This document shows, piece after piece, positions 27,767 through 36,791 of a stretch of DNA of 64,000 nucleotides. The notes under the pieces were generated by a model that searched no databases, had not been told where the DNA came from, and saw only the letters and a list, made by a program, of their open reading frames with translations. Origin of the DNA: an uncultured Paracoccaceae bacterium (lineage in GTDB: Bacteria; Pseudomonadota; Alphaproteobacteria; Rhodobacterales; Rhodobacteraceae); NCBI GenBank assembly GCA_947492825.1, contig CANLNT010000001.1, positions 1,364,001 to 1,428,000 on the forward strand. The letters run 5' to 3'. How positions within the stretch are numbered: position 1 is the stretch's first letter; each line of letters starts with the position of its first letter. The position numbers and the translations under genes were made by a program.

Positions 27767-29521
27767 TTATTCTGCCGCCGCGACATCTTCGCGGAAGATC
27801 GGCAACCTGACCTCAAACACCGCCCCACCGTTTGCGCCATTGCGCGCGGTCAGTCGGCCGCCCAAATCGTTCACAATGCCGGACGAGATGGCAAGCCCAA
27901 GGCCCACACCATCGCCCGGCTGTTTGGTGGTGTAAAATGGCTCGAACAGGTTATCGAGGTCTTCGATCCCCCTGCCATTATCCCGCACCGTCAACGTCAT
28001 TTCATCCCCCGCCGCAAGGATCACATCGATCCGCGGGTCCTTGACTGATTTGGTGGCATCAAGAGCATTGCGCAAGAGGTTAATGATCACCTGTTCGAGA
28101 CGCAGCCGATCACCGAAAATCATCGGCGCATCAGATGGCAACGTGCGGCTGATATCGACGTGCCGGGTCTTGAGTTGCGGTTCCATCATGGCAAGCGCGG
28201 CACTGACAGCAGCCCTTGTATCAACGGGTTCGAAGGCATCTGCACCTTTGCGCGCATAGGATTTGAGCTGACGCGTGATCGCGCCCATCCGTTCGATCAA
28301 ATCGTCGATCCGCTGGAACGACGACAGCGCCTCGTCCGGGCGGCGGCGTTGCAGCAACAAGCGCGCTCCGGCAAGGTAAGTCTTCATCGCTGCCAGCGGT
28401 TGGTTCAACTCGTGACTGACCGCCGCTGACATCTCACCCAATGCCGCGAGTTTTGAGGTCTGGGCAACGGTCTGTTCGGCGACCTGGAGGTTCTTTTCGG
28501 CCTTCTGACGTTCGGCGACTTCCCGCTGTAAGGCCACGTTCAATGCGCGCAACTCTGCCGATTCACGTTGAAAAAACACCAGTCGCGAGGCCGTTTTTCG
28601 CGAGGCCGCCCAAAACAGGCCCGCCAAGAGAATTGCAAATCCCATCACCTCGATCGCGAGAACCGAATTGACCCGCTCGCGGACCGACGAATAAGCGGTA
28701 TAGCTGACCATACGCCAGCCTTGGAACGGCACGCGCGCTTCCCGGCGAAACACCGCCTCGCCCGCCAGATAAGCGTCAGCGGGCAACGCCGCCCAGTCTG
28801 TGGTCGCACGAAGCGCCCGTTCAATGGCTGACGGAGCTGATGCGCGTTCGAGGGCCGCAGCCTCTTGCAAGCCGCGCCAACGCGGTTCTGTTGCCAGAAT
28901 GATCGTGCCTTCGCTGTCCGTCACAAAAACCGCATCTGTCACCCCGGCCCAGCCCCGTTCCAGCTTGCGCAAATCCACCTCGACCGCGATGACGCCCAAG
29001 GTTTCTGACCGGTTGCTCATCTTGCGCGAATAGATCGAAACAAAACCACCGTCTTCGAGATTGTTGTTGGTGAACACCGTGTCATTGCTACGCAAAGCGT
29101 CCAGAAAATAGGGTTGCGAGCGGTGGGTTTCGCCCAACCTGTTGCGGTCGGTGGCCGCCACCACGCGCCCATCCTTGTCAAACAGCACCAGCGAGGCCGC
29201 GCCAATTTCATCGACAAATGACAACAGACGCGCAGTCGAAAGCGAATAGTCAGAACTATCCAGCGCACGGATCAATTCGGGGTCACGCGCCAGCAGTTGC
29301 GGCACAATGGAATTACGCTGCAGCTCGCTCATCAAATTGGCGACGTAAAGCGTAAGCCTCAGCTCTGCGCGATTGCGGGTGTTTTCAGTGAAACGTTCGG
29401 TCAAAAGCTGGTTGGTGACCGAGATCACAAGCACGCCAAAAGCGACAAGTATCAAGACACCGACGCGCAAGCGCCAGCCGCCACGCCGCCACCCTGTTTT
29501 CGAAGACGTTTCCCCAGTCAT
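27767..29521 (-). CDS. dctB: DctB-like sensor histidine kinase
   Basis: 584 residues. A membrane helix at about 16-38, a periplasmic double-Cache-like sensor domain to about residue 300, a second membrane helix (VLAIEVMGFAILLAGLFWAA), a coiled-coil linker, then HisKA with SAAVSHELNQPLAAMK and HATPase with NLLRNALDAT and DGVGLGLAISSGI. This layout is that of DctB, which senses C4-dicarboxylates such as succinate and malate. It is the first gene of a dctB-dctD-GT51 unit and divergent from nothing close (purQ is downstream in the same direction). Confidence 0.87.
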   Translation of the reverse strand: MTGETSSKTGWRRGGWRLRVGVLILVAFGVLVISVTNQLLTERFTENTRNRAELRLTLYVANLMSELQRNSIVPQLLARDPELIRALDSSDYSLSTARLLSFVDEIGAASLVLFDKDGRVVAATDRNRLGETHRSQPYFLDALRSNDTVFTNNNLEDGGFVSIYSRKMSNRSETLGVIAVEVDLRKLERGWAGVTDAVFVTDSEGTIILATEPRWRGLQEAAALERASAPSAIERALRATTDWAALPADAYLAGEAVFRREARVPFQGWRMVSYTAYSSVRERVNSVLAIEVMGFAILLAGLFWAASRKTASRLVFFQRESAELRALNVALQREVAERQKAEKNLQVAEQTVAQTSKLAALGEMSAAVSHELNQPLAAMKTYLAGARLLLQRRRPDEALSSFQRIDDLIERMGAITRQLKSYARKGADAFEPVDTRAAVSAALAMMEPQLKTRHVDISRTLPSDAPMIFGDRLRLEQVIINLLRNALDATKSVKDPRIDVILAAGDEMTLTVRDNGRGIEDLDNLFEPFYTTKQPGDGVGLGLAISSGIVNDLGGRLTARNGANGGAVFEVRLPIFREDVAAAE

Positions 29522-29567
29522 GCCGTCAAACTACGCGGCGCCATGCGGCCCGGCAAGCAAGCGCTGA

Positions 29568-30233
29568 TCAGGCTTGCACGAATTGGCCGACCAATCCGCG
29601 GAAAAGCGCCTGTCCGTCGGTGCCACCGTGACCTGCGTCAACCGCCCGTTCCGGATGCGGCATCATGCCAAGTACACGCCGGTTTACCGACAAGATGCCT
29701 GCGATGTCTTGCGCGGACCCGTTGGGATTGTCGCCGTAACGAAAGGCGATGCGATCCTCGCCGGCCAGCGTCGCAAGCGTTTCGGCATCCGCAGTGTAAT
29801 TGCCATCGTGGTGGGCAATCGGGAAATGTACAGTGTCGCCAGCGTTGTAGCCTTCGGTGAAGGCGCTTTGCGATGTTTCGACCGTCAGCGGTGAGGTCTT
29901 GCATACGAATTTCAGGGCCGCGTTGCGCATCAACGCACCGGGGAGCAATCCGGTTTCAGTCAGGACTTGGAAGCCATTGCAGACGCCAAGCGCATATCCG
30001 CCGCGTTCTACGTGGGAAATCAAGGCTTTACAGATCGGACTTTGTGCCGCAATCGCGCCGCAGCGCAAGTAATCACCAAATGAAAACCCACCGGGCACAG
30101 CGACCAGATCCACATCCGGCAGGTCACTGTCCTTGTGCCAGACCATCGTGACATCCGCGCCTGCAGCCTTTAGTGCCACGGCCATGTCCCGGTCGCAGTT
30201 TGAGCCGGGAAAGACGATGACGGCCGCCTTCAC
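29568..30233 (-). CDS. purQ: phosphoribosylformylglycinamidine synthase, glutaminase subunit PurQ
   Basis: 221 residues, class I glutamine amidotransferase subunit of the three-part PurLQS enzyme of purine synthesis. Start is GTG at 30233, overlapping the purS stop by four bases (GTGA); the protein then begins [16 protein letters not shown], the family's N-terminus. The catalytic cysteine is in GVCNGFQ, and the late His/Glu pair in PHPERAVD. PurL is not in the window. Confidence 0.96.
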   Translation of the reverse strand: MKAAVIVFPGSNCDRDMAVALKAAGADVTMVWHKDSDLPDVDLVAVPGGFSFGDYLRCGAIAAQSPICKALISHVERGGYALGVCNGFQVLTETGLLPGALMRNAALKFVCKTSPLTVETSQSAFTEGYNAGDTVHFPIAHHDGNYTADAETLATLAGEDRIAFRYGDNPNGSAQDIAGILSVNRRVLGMMPHPERAVDAGHGGTDGQALFRGLVGQFVQA

Positions 30234-30460
30234 AGCAGTTCCACCCGGTAGCTTTCGATCACCGTATTGGCGAGCAGTTTGTCGCACATTGCGTTGATCG
30301 TCGCCTCATCGGTACCGTCGGCCAAATCCAGTTCAATTACTTTGCCCTGACGCACACCATTGACACCGTCAAAACCCAGGCTTCCCAAGGCGTGACGGAT
30401 CGCTTCGCCCTGTGGGTCAAGGACGCCGTTCTTGAGCATGACGTGAACTTTGGCTTTCAT
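30230..30460 (-). CDS. purS: phosphoribosylformylglycinamidine synthase subunit PurS
   Basis: 76 residues, small structural subunit bridging PurL and PurQ in the FGAM synthetase complex. The sequence [20 protein letters not shown] and [21 protein letters not shown] are typical. It lies between purC and purQ with overlap at its stop, in the usual purC-purS-purQ order. Confidence 0.96.
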   Translation of the reverse strand: MKAKVHVMLKNGVLDPQGEAIRHALGSLGFDGVNGVRQGKVIELDLADGTDEATINAMCDKLLANTVIESYRVELL

Positions 30461-30473
30461 CTGTCTGATATCC

Positions 30474-31238
30474 CTAATTAATCAGCGTAGGCTTTGTTGG
30501 CGCGTGGGTTACATTGCTGGGCAGAACGCCCAGGCGGCGCGCGACCTCGGTATAGGCATCCGAGAGCGAGCCGAGGTCTTTGCGGAACACATCCTTGTCC
30601 AGTTTCTGGCCAGTTTCGATGTCCCAAAGACGGCAGCTGTCGGGGCTGATCTCATCGGCAACGATCAACCGCTGAAAGTCGTTATCCCAGACCCGACCCA
30701 CTTCAATTTTGAAATCGATCAGCTTGATGCCAACGCCGTGCATCACGCCTGACATAAAGTCGTTCACCCGCAAGGCGATGCTGACGATATCGTCCAGGTC
30801 TTGCTGGCTCGCCCATCCAAAGGCGATAATATATTCCTCTGGCACCAAAGGATCACCCAAGGCGTCGTCTTTATAGGAAAATTCCACGATGGGACGTGGC
30901 AGCGGCGCGCCCTCTTCCATACCCATCCGTTTCGCCATTGAGCCTGCTGCGACGTTGCGCACGATCACTTCGAGCGGAATAATCTCAACCTGGCGGATCA
31001 ACTGCTCGCGCATGTTTAGACGTTTGATGAAGTGGGTTGGAATCCCAATCGAGGCGAGACCATTCATGAAGAATTCGGACAAACGGTTGTTCAACACGCC
31101 CTTGCCCTCGATCACGGCTTTCTTTTCAGCATTATAAGCTGTCGCATCGTCCTTGAAATATTGCACGAACGTGCCCGGCTCGGGACCTTCGTAAAGGATT
31201 TTCGCTTTGCCTTCGTAGATCAGTTTGCGGCGTGCCAT
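30474..31238 (-). CDS. purC: phosphoribosylaminoimidazole-succinocarboxamide synthase
   Basis: Makes SAICAR from CAIR, aspartate and ATP. 254 residues, beginning [20 protein letters not shown]; the ATG at 31238 is chosen for this family N-terminus over any upstream in-frame codon. The SAICAR synthase signature segments ([42 protein letters not shown]) are complete. purS starts 13 bases after its stop. Confidence 0.97.
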   Translation of the reverse strand: MARRKLIYEGKAKILYEGPEPGTFVQYFKDDATAYNAEKKAVIEGKGVLNNRLSEFFMNGLASIGIPTHFIKRLNMREQLIRQVEIIPLEVIVRNVAAGSMAKRMGMEEGAPLPRPIVEFSYKDDALGDPLVPEEYIIAFGWASQQDLDDIVSIALRVNDFMSGVMHGVGIKLIDFKIEVGRVWDNDFQRLIVADEISPDSCRLWDIETGQKLDKDVFRKDLGSLSDAYTEVARRLGVLPSNVTHAPTKPTLIN

Positions 31239-31372
31239 GTGGTGCCTCGCGTCTGGGGCCGCCCAGGCTGGGCCGCCATTTGCCAGCCTCTTACGCCAAG
31301 CCCCTCTTGCGGGCAAGCGGTTGCGGGGGCATATCAGGTACAACAGCGTAATTCTTGAAAAGGGAAGCCCCG

Positions 31373-31687
31373 ATGAGCAGCATGAAAGATCGCGAGAACG
31401 CATTTGAGAACAAGTTCGCCCATGATGCAGAGATGCAATTCAAGGCTGAAGCGCGCCGCAACAAGCTTTTGGGTCTGTGGGCCGCTGATTTGATGGGTAA
31501 ATCCGACGATGATGCCGCAGAATACGCCAAAGAGGTGATCAAGGCTGACTTTGAAGAGGCCGGCGATGAAGACGTCTATCGCAAGGTGAGTGGCGATCTG
31601 GGCGACAAGGCAGATGAAGCGACGATCCGTGCCAAGATGAAAGAGCTGATGGCAGAAGCCAAGGCGCAGTTGATCGACGAAGTCTGA
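31373..31687 (+). CDS. F1-ATPase zeta subunit (DUF1476 family)
   Basis: A 104-residue, helical, charged protein, [20 protein letters not shown] onward. DUF1476 is the zeta subunit of alphaproteobacterial F1Fo-ATP synthase, the inhibitory protein first described in Paracoccus denitrificans, which blocks ATP hydrolysis with its N-terminal region. The length matches. An AAGGGAAG ribosome-binding site precedes the ATG at 31373. It is not in the atp operon, as usual, and it is divergent from purC. Confidence 0.9.
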   Translation: MSSMKDRENAFENKFAHDAEMQFKAEARRNKLLGLWAADLMGKSDDDAAEYAKEVIKADFEEAGDEDVYRKVSGDLGDKADEATIRAKMKELMAEAKAQLIDEV

Positions 31688-31718
31688 TCATTTTTCACTA
31701 AATTTCACACATTGAGAC

Positions 31719-31749
31719 GGGCCAGCCGCGGTTATCCGCGTGCTGGCCC
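31719..31749 (+). terminator. terminator-like hairpin after the zeta subunit gene
   Basis: GGGCCAGC-CGCGG, loop TTAT, CCGCG-T-GCTGGCCC: a 13-bp stem with one bulged T, 31 bases after the stop, followed by a T-containing stretch (TCTGCTTCTT) with no pure T run. Confidence 0.65.
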
Positions 31750-31815
31750 TCTGCTTCTTAAGACTTGGTTCAGACCCGCACCCTAGCCCTGAGAGGATCA
31801 GCGTGAAGGGATGTT

Positions 31816-33642
31816 ATGCAGTTTTCAGGTTTTGGTTCGCCCCGCAGGCGCCGGGTTGGGCCTGCTTCTGTGCTCCTATCGCTGATCGTGGTAGCTCTGT
31901 GTTTGCCCGCAGCCTGGGAAACGCTTGAAACACTGAACGTCACGCAACTCCAACGCAGCTTCGCAGCTCTTGCGCCGTGGCAATGGCTGGCGGCCATGGT
32001 TGTGACCAGCGTAAGTTTTGCAGCTCTGGGCCGGTATGACGCGATTTGGCACCGGATCATGGACACCAGCGTTTCAGAACAGCGCGCGCGGCGTGTGGGC
32101 ATGGCCGCAATCGCGGTAAGCCAGTCCCTGGGCCTGACTGCAGTGACCGCAGGCATTTCCCGCTGGCGTGGTTTACCTGACTTGTCGCCATTTCAGATCG
32201 CCAAGCTGAGCGGGGCTGTAGGCCTTTCATTCCTGACCGGCTGGGCCATTTGCGGCGGCATGGCTGCCGTTTGGCTTGGCCTGATCCCCGGCGCAGTAGC
32301 GTTTGGTGCCCTGGTGGTCGGGTGCGCCGGCGCATTCTTCAGCACAGCACTGTGGATTCGCCTGCCGCTGCGGTTTCGTACCGCCTTGCCAGCGCTGCTG
32401 GGTTGGGTCGCACTTGACCTTGGCTGCGCGGGAATGGCGCTCTGGTTGCTTTTGCCTGCCGGCACAGACTTGCCATTGCTGACAGTAATCGCCGCCTATG
32501 TGCTGGCCTTGGGCGCTGGATTGTTGGGAAATTCGCCTGGCGGTGTGGGCCCTTTTGAGGTTGTCTTGCTGGCGCTCTTGCCAGCGTTGCCCGCGCCAGA
32601 GCTTTTGGCGGGCTTACTGGCCTTCCGGGTCGTCTATTACCTGATCCCTTTTGCAGTTGGCGCGATTTACCTGATGCGGCCTGTCCGACCCAGCACGCCG
32701 ATTCCCATGACAGGCCCCGCTGACTGGGGCCTCGCGCGGCAATCCGGCGCTGTAGAGCGTGTCGGAAAGGGTTGGGGGCATATCGTGCGTCCTTTGGGTA
32801 CGCCCGTGTTGTTGGGCGAACCACTTGGGACAGACCAGCAACTTCCGCTCGTTCCCATCTACAAAGCGTCGGAACGTTCTGCGCAAGGCGCGCGACGCGC
32901 GGGTTGGGTTGTTGCGCGGATCGCGGATGACGCGCAAGTCTCGTTGCATGACTGGTCGTTGGATGGCCCGCGCAAAAAACGTTTGCGTCAGGCGCTGCGC
33001 CGCGCCGCAGCGCGTGGGATCAGCGTTGAGGCCGCCAATGACGACTTGCCAATCCGGGACTTGCGCGTTGTCGCGATGGCCTGGGCGCGCACCCATGGCG
33101 GTGAGCTTGGGTTAACAGTCGGACGGTACTGCCCTGGTGAACTGGCGCAGCAACGAGTGTTCTTGATCCTTCATGACGGGGAAATCGCCGGTTTTGTGAC
33201 CTTTCAAGTCGCCGACACGGACTGGGCATTGGATTTGATCCGCTATCGCGCGGGCCTGCCGGATGGTGCAGTTCAGAGCGCCATTGTGGCGGGCCTTAAC
33301 GCTGCCAAGGCTGCGGGTGCAATGCGATGCGGATTGGGTGCGGTGCCTACCCAAACGGGGCCATTGGCGCGCTGGGGTGTGAACCGGACCGGGCTGCGAC
33401 ACTTCAAGTCCCTTTTCGATCCGATCTGGCGACCGCGCTATTTCATGGCCCCCGGGCGCATCGGCTTTGTGCTGAGTGCTGCTGCGCTATTCTGGGGCAT
33501 TCAGCGTCCGGTGCCGCGTTTGATGAACAAGCTTCATCATCTTGTTGCGTCCTTTGGCGTTGCAACGGTGCGCTTGACGCGCCACACACGCGCGACATCA
33601 AGGAATCGAGAACCCCCATGCCCGCAAGTGACAACGCGCTAA
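31816..33642 (+). CDS. short MprF-like phosphatidylglycerol lysyltransferase-domain protein
   Basis: 608 residues: about eight membrane segments over residues 15-300 (flippase-like part) then a soluble synthase domain (about 320-570) of the DUF2156/MprF C-terminal type with segments DWSLDGPRKKRLRQALRRA and SDLPIRDLRVVAMAWAR-like. MprF adds Lys or Ala from aminoacyl-tRNA to phosphatidylglycerol and flips the lipid. Full MprF has ~840 residues and 14 helices, so the membrane part here is shorter. The aminoacyl group cannot be told. Its last 25 bases overlap the start of the homocysteine methyltransferase gene. Confidence 0.75.
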   Translation: MQFSGFGSPRRRRVGPASVLLSLIVVALCLPAAWETLETLNVTQLQRSFAALAPWQWLAAMVVTSVSFAALGRYDAIWHRIMDTSVSEQRARRVGMAAIAVSQSLGLTAVTAGISRWRGLPDLSPFQIAKLSGAVGLSFLTGWAICGGMAAVWLGLIPGAVAFGALVVGCAGAFFSTALWIRLPLRFRTALPALLGWVALDLGCAGMALWLLLPAGTDLPLLTVIAAYVLALGAGLLGNSPGGVGPFEVVLLALLPALPAPELLAGLLAFRVVYYLIPFAVGAIYLMRPVRPSTPIPMTGPADWGLARQSGAVERVGKGWGHIVRPLGTPVLLGEPLGTDQQLPLVPIYKASERSAQGARRAGWVVARIADDAQVSLHDWSLDGPRKKRLRQALRRAAARGISVEAANDDLPIRDLRVVAMAWARTHGGELGLTVGRYCPGELAQQRVFLILHDGEIAGFVTFQVADTDWALDLIRYRAGLPDGAVQSAIVAGLNAAKAAGAMRCGLGAVPTQTGPLARWGVNRTGLRHFKSLFDPIWRPRYFMAPGRIGFVLSAAALFWGIQRPVPRLMNKLHHLVASFGVATVRLTRHTRATSRNREPPCPQVTTR

Positions 33643-34640
33643 GCCACCTTCTGCAAGACCGAGAATGGCTCTTGGCCGACGGCGCAACCGGCACCAACCT
33701 GTTTAACATGGGGCTGTCATCGGGCGACGCGCCTGAGATGTGGAACATTGAGGAACCCGCCAAGATCACCGCGCTTTACAAAGGCGCGGTTGATGCGGGC
33801 AGCGATCTGTTTCTGACCAACTCGTTTGGTGCCAATGCCTCTCGCCTCAAGCTACATGATGCCGCCGATCGGGTGCTGGAGCTGAACAAAGTCGCAGCCG
33901 AAATCGGCCGCGAAGTTGCCGATGCATCGGGCCGAACAGTTGTGGTTGCAGGCTCTGTCGGTCCAACCGGAGAGATCATGGCCCCCATGGGTAGCCTGAA
34001 CCACGAGATTGCGGTCGAGATGTTCCACGAGCAGGCCGAAGGGCTGAAGGCCGGTGGCGCGGATGTGTTATGGGTCGAGACGATTTCCGCATTTGAAGAA
34101 TACGCCGCCGCTGCCGAAGCCTTTGAAAAGGCGGGTATGCCGTGGTGTGGCACGATGAGTTTTGACACAGCTGGCCGCACCATGATGGGGGTCACTTCCA
34201 AAGATATGGTACGTCAAGTGGACAAGCTGGATTATGCGCCGCTGGGCTTTGGTGCCAATTGTGGTACCGGCGCATCGGACCTGTTGCGCACAGTCTTGGG
34301 CATGGCAGATGCCGGTGCACGCCAGCCGCTGATTTCGAAAGGCAACGCAGGCATCCCAAAGTATCACGACGGCCATATCCATTATGATGGCACACCTGAA
34401 CTTATGGCGGATTACGCGCAGCTTGCGCGGGATTGCGGTGCGACGATCATTGGCGGTTGCTGCGGCACAACACCAGAGCATCTGCGGCACATGCGTGAGG
34501 CACTTGAAACGCGCCCCAAGGGTGATCGTCCCGCGCTGGGCGCAATTGTCACGGCCCTTGGCGATTTCAGCTCTGAATCGGACGGTACAGATGGGGCCGG
34601 GCCAAAGCGGGCGGCGCGACGCGGACGGCGGCGCGGCTAG
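33618..34640 (+). CDS. zinc-dependent homocysteine S-methyltransferase module (betaine--homocysteine / split MetH)
   Basis: 340 residues, the homocysteine-binding domain that forms the N-terminal module of MetH, here free-standing; also called Bmt in roseobacters. Zinc ligands are C215 (GANCGTG), C281 and C282 (GGCCGTT). The start ATG at 33618 (MPASDNALSH) lies inside the end of the MprF-like gene, so the two are coupled. The C-terminus is an arginine-rich tail, PKRAARRGRRRG. The likely reaction is homocysteine plus methylcob(III)alamin to methionine; glycine betaine as methyl donor is also possible. The corrinoid partner lies 1.2 kb downstream. Confidence 0.88.
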   Translation: MPASDNALSHLLQDREWLLADGATGTNLFNMGLSSGDAPEMWNIEEPAKITALYKGAVDAGSDLFLTNSFGANASRLKLHDAADRVLELNKVAAEIGREVADASGRTVVVAGSVGPTGEIMAPMGSLNHEIAVEMFHEQAEGLKAGGADVLWVETISAFEEYAAAAEAFEKAGMPWCGTMSFDTAGRTMMGVTSKDMVRQVDKLDYAPLGFGANCGTGASDLLRTVLGMADAGARQPLISKGNAGIPKYHDGHIHYDGTPELMADYAQLARDCGATIIGGCCGTTPEHLRHMREALETRPKGDRPALGAIVTALGDFSSESDGTDGAGPKRAARRGRRRG

Positions 34641-35722
34641 AACAGCGCCAGCTGATCCCCCGCTTGTGGCGGCGGTGCAAAGAGATCGGTCCGCAGATCA
34701 GGCAAGGATTGATCTAGCCCCAGTTTGGTACAGCAGATCTTGAAACGCTTGCGCATCAAGGCCGCCCATTCCCCCTGCCCGGTCATGCGAGTGCCAAAAG
34801 CCGGGTCATAATCCTTGCCGCCATGCAACTCGCGTACCCGGGCCATGATCCGCGCGGCACGGTCTGGATAAGCCAACGCCACCCATTCGCGAAACAGCGT
34901 CGACACTTCGCGCGGTAAGCGCAGCACGATGGATGATGCGGCCACGGCCCCCGCCTCTTTCCCTGCGACCAAGATCGCCTCAAGCTCGTGATCGGTCAGT
35001 GCCGGCACGACCGGAGAGACCATCAGACGCACCGGAATCCCCGCCTCTGACAGCCGCCGGATCGTGCGCAGGCGGGCCGCGGGCAATGGCACACGGGGTT
35101 CCAACGCGCGGGATGTTGCCGGGTTAAGGGTTGTCACCGAGATCCCGACCCGCAATAGACCGCGCGCGGCCATCGGGGCCAGAATATCAATATCGCGCTC
35201 GATCAATGTGCCTTTGGTGACAATGGCCGTGGGATGGTTGAAGTCCGACAGGACTTGCATCACCTCCCGCATGATCTCATGCTTCTTTTCAATCGGTTGA
35301 TAGGGGTCCGTGTTGGTCCCAATCGCGATGGTACGCGGTTCGTAGCTGCCCGCCCGGAGTTCCTTTTCCAGTTGTGCAGCAGCATTGGGCCGCGCAATCA
35401 ACCGCGTTTCAAAGTCAAGGCCCGGCGACAGACCTAGATAGGCATGACTGGGACGTGCAAAGCAGTAAATGCACCCATGCTCGCAGCCCCGATAGGGGTT
35501 AATCGAGCGGTCAAACGACAAATCGGGCGAGGTATTGCGGCTGATCACCCTGCGCGCCTGTTCCAAGCTCACGTCGGTGCGGGCGACAGGAATGTCGTCA
35601 TCCTGAGGCAACCAGCCGTCATCCACAGCCTCGCTATGGAGCCGGTCAAACCGATTGTCGGGATTTGATTGCGCGGCCCTGCCCGGCGTGCGGTAGCGTG
35701 GGCGCAAAGGAAACTCTGACAT
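34637..35722 (-). CDS. PA0069-family radical SAM protein
   Basis: 361 residues with the radical SAM iron-sulfur motif CEHGCIYCF, in the context SFDRSINPYRGCEHGCIYC, like spore photoproduct lyase relatives. The family is widespread, and its reaction is unknown; similarity to DNA photoproduct lyases has led to DNA-repair suggestions. It converges on the homocysteine methyltransferase with a 4-bp overlap. It is divergent from the corrinoid protein gene. Confidence 0.9.
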   Translation of the reverse strand: MSEFPLRPRYRTPGRAAQSNPDNRFDRLHSEAVDDGWLPQDDDIPVARTDVSLEQARRVISRNTSPDLSFDRSINPYRGCEHGCIYCFARPSHAYLGLSPGLDFETRLIARPNAAAQLEKELRAGSYEPRTIAIGTNTDPYQPIEKKHEIMREVMQVLSDFNHPTAIVTKGTLIERDIDILAPMAARGLLRVGISVTTLNPATSRALEPRVPLPAARLRTIRRLSEAGIPVRLMVSPVVPALTDHELEAILVAGKEAGAVAASSIVLRLPREVSTLFREWVALAYPDRAARIMARVRELHGGKDYDPAFGTRMTGQGEWAALMRKRFKICCTKLGLDQSLPDLRTDLFAPPPQAGDQLALF

Positions 35723-35868
35723 CCGTCACGAATAGAACATTGCGCGAACATTCGCAAGCACAGGTCGGTGCAAGCTGTACGAATGTCGTAATTTGTCGCG
35801 TGACCTCTGCGACAAAATAGCATTAAATTGCCAAGTAGGATCAGCGCCTTGCGCCTTGGAGGACAAAC

Positions 35869-36570
35869 ATGTCGGACGAAGACGAAATCATCCTGTCGGA
35901 ACTGAATGACGAAGACCTCGTCGCGCAGATGTTCGACGACCTCTACGACGGCATGAAAGAGGAAATTGAGGAAGGCGTGAACATCTTGCTGGAACGCAAG
36001 TGGGAACCCTACCGAATTCTGACCGAGGCGCTGGTGGGCGGTATGACAATTGTCGGGCAGGACTTCCGCGACGGTATCTTGTTCGTGCCAGAGGTGTTGC
36101 TGGCTGCGAATGCCATGAAGGGCGGCATGGCCATTCTCAAGCCGCTTTTGGCGGAAACCGGCGCACCGCGTGTCGGCAAGATGGTGATCGGGACGGTCAA
36201 AGGCGACATCCACGACATTGGCAAGAACCTTGTATCAATGATGATGGAAGGTGCCGGTTTTGAGGTTGTCGACCTTGGGATCAACAACGCCGTTGAAAGC
36301 TATCTTGAAGCGTTGGAGACCGAAGGGCCTGATATCCTTGGCATGTCTGCCCTGCTGACAACGACCATGCCCTATATGAAAGTCGTGATCGACACGATGG
36401 TCGAGAAGGGTTTGCGCGACGACTATATCGTGCTGGTCGGTGGCGCACCGCTGAATGAAGAGTTTGGCAAGGCCATTGGCGCTGACGCTTATTGCCGCGA
36501 TGCTGCGGTGGCGGTTGAAACCGCCAAAACCTTTGTCGCACGCAAACACAATCAGGGTGCAACCGCCTGA
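35869..36570 (+). CDS. corrinoid (B12-binding) protein, split methionine synthase module
   Basis: 233 residues: an acidic N-terminal extension (15 Asp/Glu in the first 36 residues), a helical cap (about 40-95) and a cobalamin-binding Rossmann domain with lower ligand H115 in GDIHDIGKN (the DxHxxG motif at 113-118), then GMSALLTTT and VGGAPLNEEFG. These match the B12 module of MetH and of MtmC-type corrinoid proteins. Here it would shuttle the methyl group between the pterin and homocysteine methyltransferases. Divergent from the radical SAM gene; a membrane peptide and a DUF1638 gene follow, 62 bases away. Confidence 0.9.
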   Translation: MSDEDEIILSELNDEDLVAQMFDDLYDGMKEEIEEGVNILLERKWEPYRILTEALVGGMTIVGQDFRDGILFVPEVLLAANAMKGGMAILKPLLAETGAPRVGKMVIGTVKGDIHDIGKNLVSMMMEGAGFEVVDLGINNAVESYLEALETEGPDILGMSALLTTTMPYMKVVIDTMVEKGLRDDYIVLVGGAPLNEEFGKAIGADAYCRDAAVAVETAKTFVARKHNQGATA

Positions 36571-36632
36571 GTGCCGATCCGGGCTGGTTTGATCCCGCCC
36601 GGGTCCCTATCTTGATCGCGAAAGGAGGGACC

Positions 36633-36791
36633 ATGTCCCAAAACCGCTTTCTTGCGATCATATTTGGCGTCATTCTGGCCGCAGGGCTGACGATCTGGGC
36701 GCTGACCGCTTTGGGTGTACCACCCGTCTATATCTTGATTGGCGCCATGGTGGGATCGGTTGCTGTCCGGTTCTGGTCTCGCCGGTCATGA
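36633..36791 (+). CDS. 52-residue two-helix membrane protein
   Basis: Preceded by a near-perfect AAAGGAGGGA ribosome-binding site. The protein starts MSQNRFLAIIFGVILAAG and has two hydrophobic segments (about 7-27 and 31-47) joined by a VPP turn, ending in a basic RFWSRRS tail. Its stop overlaps the DUF1638 start (ATGA), so the two are translated together. The function is unknown. It could anchor or modulate its neighbour at the membrane. Confidence 0.78.
   Translation: MSQNRFLAIIFGVILAAGLTIWALTALGVPPVYILIGAMVGSVAVRFWSRRS

Noticed and set aside
27017-28048. Plus-strand open frame of 343 codons opposite dctD/dctB
   Set aside because: Antisense to two complete conserved genes, with His/Arg/Gln-rich composition; a shadow.
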